Origin: an uncultured Rhodocyclaceae bacterium
Lineage (GTDB): Bacteria > Pseudomonadota > Gammaproteobacteria > Burkholderiales > Rhodocyclaceae
Length of the DNA: 7,554 bases
Assembly: GCA_900549295.1 (NCBI GenBank)
Contig: URNG01000128.1
Span: forward strand, 1-7,554
Direction: 5' to 3'
Shown here: piece by piece, positions 6,910-7,554 of the stretch
How positions within the stretch are numbered: position 1 is the stretch's first letter
Layout of the letters: the number at the start of each line of letters is the position of its first letter
Notes under the pieces: model-generated
Told to the model about the DNA's origin: nothing
Database searches by the model: none
Seen by the model: only the letters and a program-made list of their open reading frames with translations
Made by a program: the position numbers and the translations under genes

Positions 6910-7554
6910 TCAGCCCAGCCAGCGCCGGATGCCCTCGCCCGCCCGGTAGCCGCTGGCCAGACAGGCGGTGAGCAGATAACCGCCGGTCGGCGCTTCCCAG
7001 TCCAGCATCTCGCCGGCGACGAAAACGCCCGGGTGCCGATGCAGCATCAGATCGGCATTGACGGCATCGAACGCGACGCCGCCCGCCGTGCTGATTGCCT
7101 CGTCCAGCGGGCGCGCAGCAATCAGCGGCAGCGGCAGGCATTTGATCCGGCGCGCCAGTTCAACCATGTCGCGCAGGCTTTCCGGGGCGAGCAATTCATG
7201 CAGCAAGGCCGCCTTCACGCCGCTCAATCCGGCCCGCCGGCGCAGGTGATTGGCTAGCGAATCGCGCCCGCGCGGCTGCGCGAGGGCGGCTTGTAAATCG
7301 GCCAGCGATCGTCCGGGCTGCAGATCGAGATACAGCACCGCCGGCTGCCCGGCCAGCAAGGCATCGCGCAGCGGCGCGGCCAGTGCGTAGATCAGGCTGC
7401 CCTCGACACCGTAGCCGGTGATATTGAATTCGCCTTGCCGCTCCTCCCCGCCCGCCTCGGAGCAACTCGCGCGCACCGCCTTCACGGCAGCGCCGGCAAA
7501 ACGCGCGCGCAGATGTTCGCTCCAGGCGACCGTAAAACCGCAATTGGCGGGGTT
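6910..7554 (-). CDS. TIGR03862/HI0933-like NAD(P)/FAD-dependent flavoprotein, C-terminal part
   Basis: The last 214 residues of a larger protein are present; the N-terminus, with the expected FAD-binding Rossmann motif, lies beyond the right edge. The frame is open from base 7554 (NPANCGFTVAWSEHL at the cut) to the TGA at 6912-6910. A start placed at the GTG at 7485 would be internal and false. The ending VFVAGEMLDWEAPTGGYLL, followed by an Ala/Gly-rich helix, is a strong signature of this family, as are EFNITGYGVEGSLIYAL and AISTAGGVAFD, which match its conserved middle blocks. Members are predicted flavin oxidoreductases of unknown substrate; the full family length is about 400 residues, so roughly half is seen. 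The gene converges on the kinase operon with a REP-like palindrome between them, and is probably unrelated in function. Confidence 0.93.
   Translation of the reverse strand, partial: NPANCGFTVAWSEHLRARFAGAAVKAVRASCSEAGGEERQGEFNITGYGVEGSLIYALAAPLRDALLAGQPAVLYLDLQPGRSLADLQAALAQPRGRDSLANHLRRRAGLSGVKAALLHELLAPESLRDMVELARRIKCLPLPLIAARPLDEAISTAGGVAFDAVNADLMLHRHPGVFVAGEMLDWEAPTGGYLLTACLASGYRAGEGIRRWLG

Noticed and set aside
6893..7543. Overlapping frames in the right-hand flavoprotein region (minus 6893-7141, minus 7196-7543, plus 7033-7257)
   Set aside because: They are shadows of the TIGR03862-type frame, which carries the GEMLDWEAPTGGYLL signature.

Overview
The window is GC-rich chromosomal DNA (above 60% GC by eye) from a proteobacterium, most likely a betaproteobacterium of the Rhodocyclales type. 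This placement is an inference. It rests on the cluster of orn, an M48 Ste24-type protease and rsgA, on the protein sequences, and on a REP-like palindrome of a kind I recall as common in proteobacterial genomes. I see no phage, transposase, CRISPR or RNA gene, so this looks like ordinary core and signalling chromosome.

Layout. Bases 1-256 hold the start of an unrecognised gene on the minus strand, cut by the window edge and positioned downstream of orn. Bases 292-852 (minus) encode oligoribonuclease Orn with all DEDDh residues. A 78-bp divergent spacer contains a perfect 7-bp inverted repeat and a 27-nt pure pyrimidine run. It leads into a plus-strand pair: an integral-membrane M48/Ste24 zinc protease (931-2175), then the ribosome-assembly GTPase RsgA (2172-3035), overlapping by 4 nt. 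After an 80-bp promoter-bearing gap comes a two-gene signalling operon. The first gene (3116-4198) is a REC-HD-GYP response regulator, predicted to be a cyclic-di-GMP phosphodiesterase. The second (4204-6777) is a soluble multi-PAS histidine kinase with a C-terminal Hpt domain but no receiver domain of its own. A 32-bp-arm imperfect palindrome at 6791-6871 separates this operon from a convergent minus-strand gene (6910 to the right edge), the C-terminal part of a TIGR03862/HI0933-like flavoprotein.

How the parts relate. Orn finishes RNA decay and also clears pGpG, the linear dinucleotide that EAL-type cyclic-di-GMP phosphodiesterases release; HD-GYP enzymes usually go on to GMP. The HD-GYP regulator two genes further on degrades cyclic-di-GMP, so two enzymes of that nucleotide pathway lie within 3 kb, although nothing shows they are co-regulated. 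The kinase and HD-GYP regulator are almost certainly a cognate pair. The most notable point is the kinase's architecture: an Hpt domain with no internal receiver, which needs an outside REC domain to complete a phosphorelay. I found no clear evidence of a wholly new system.
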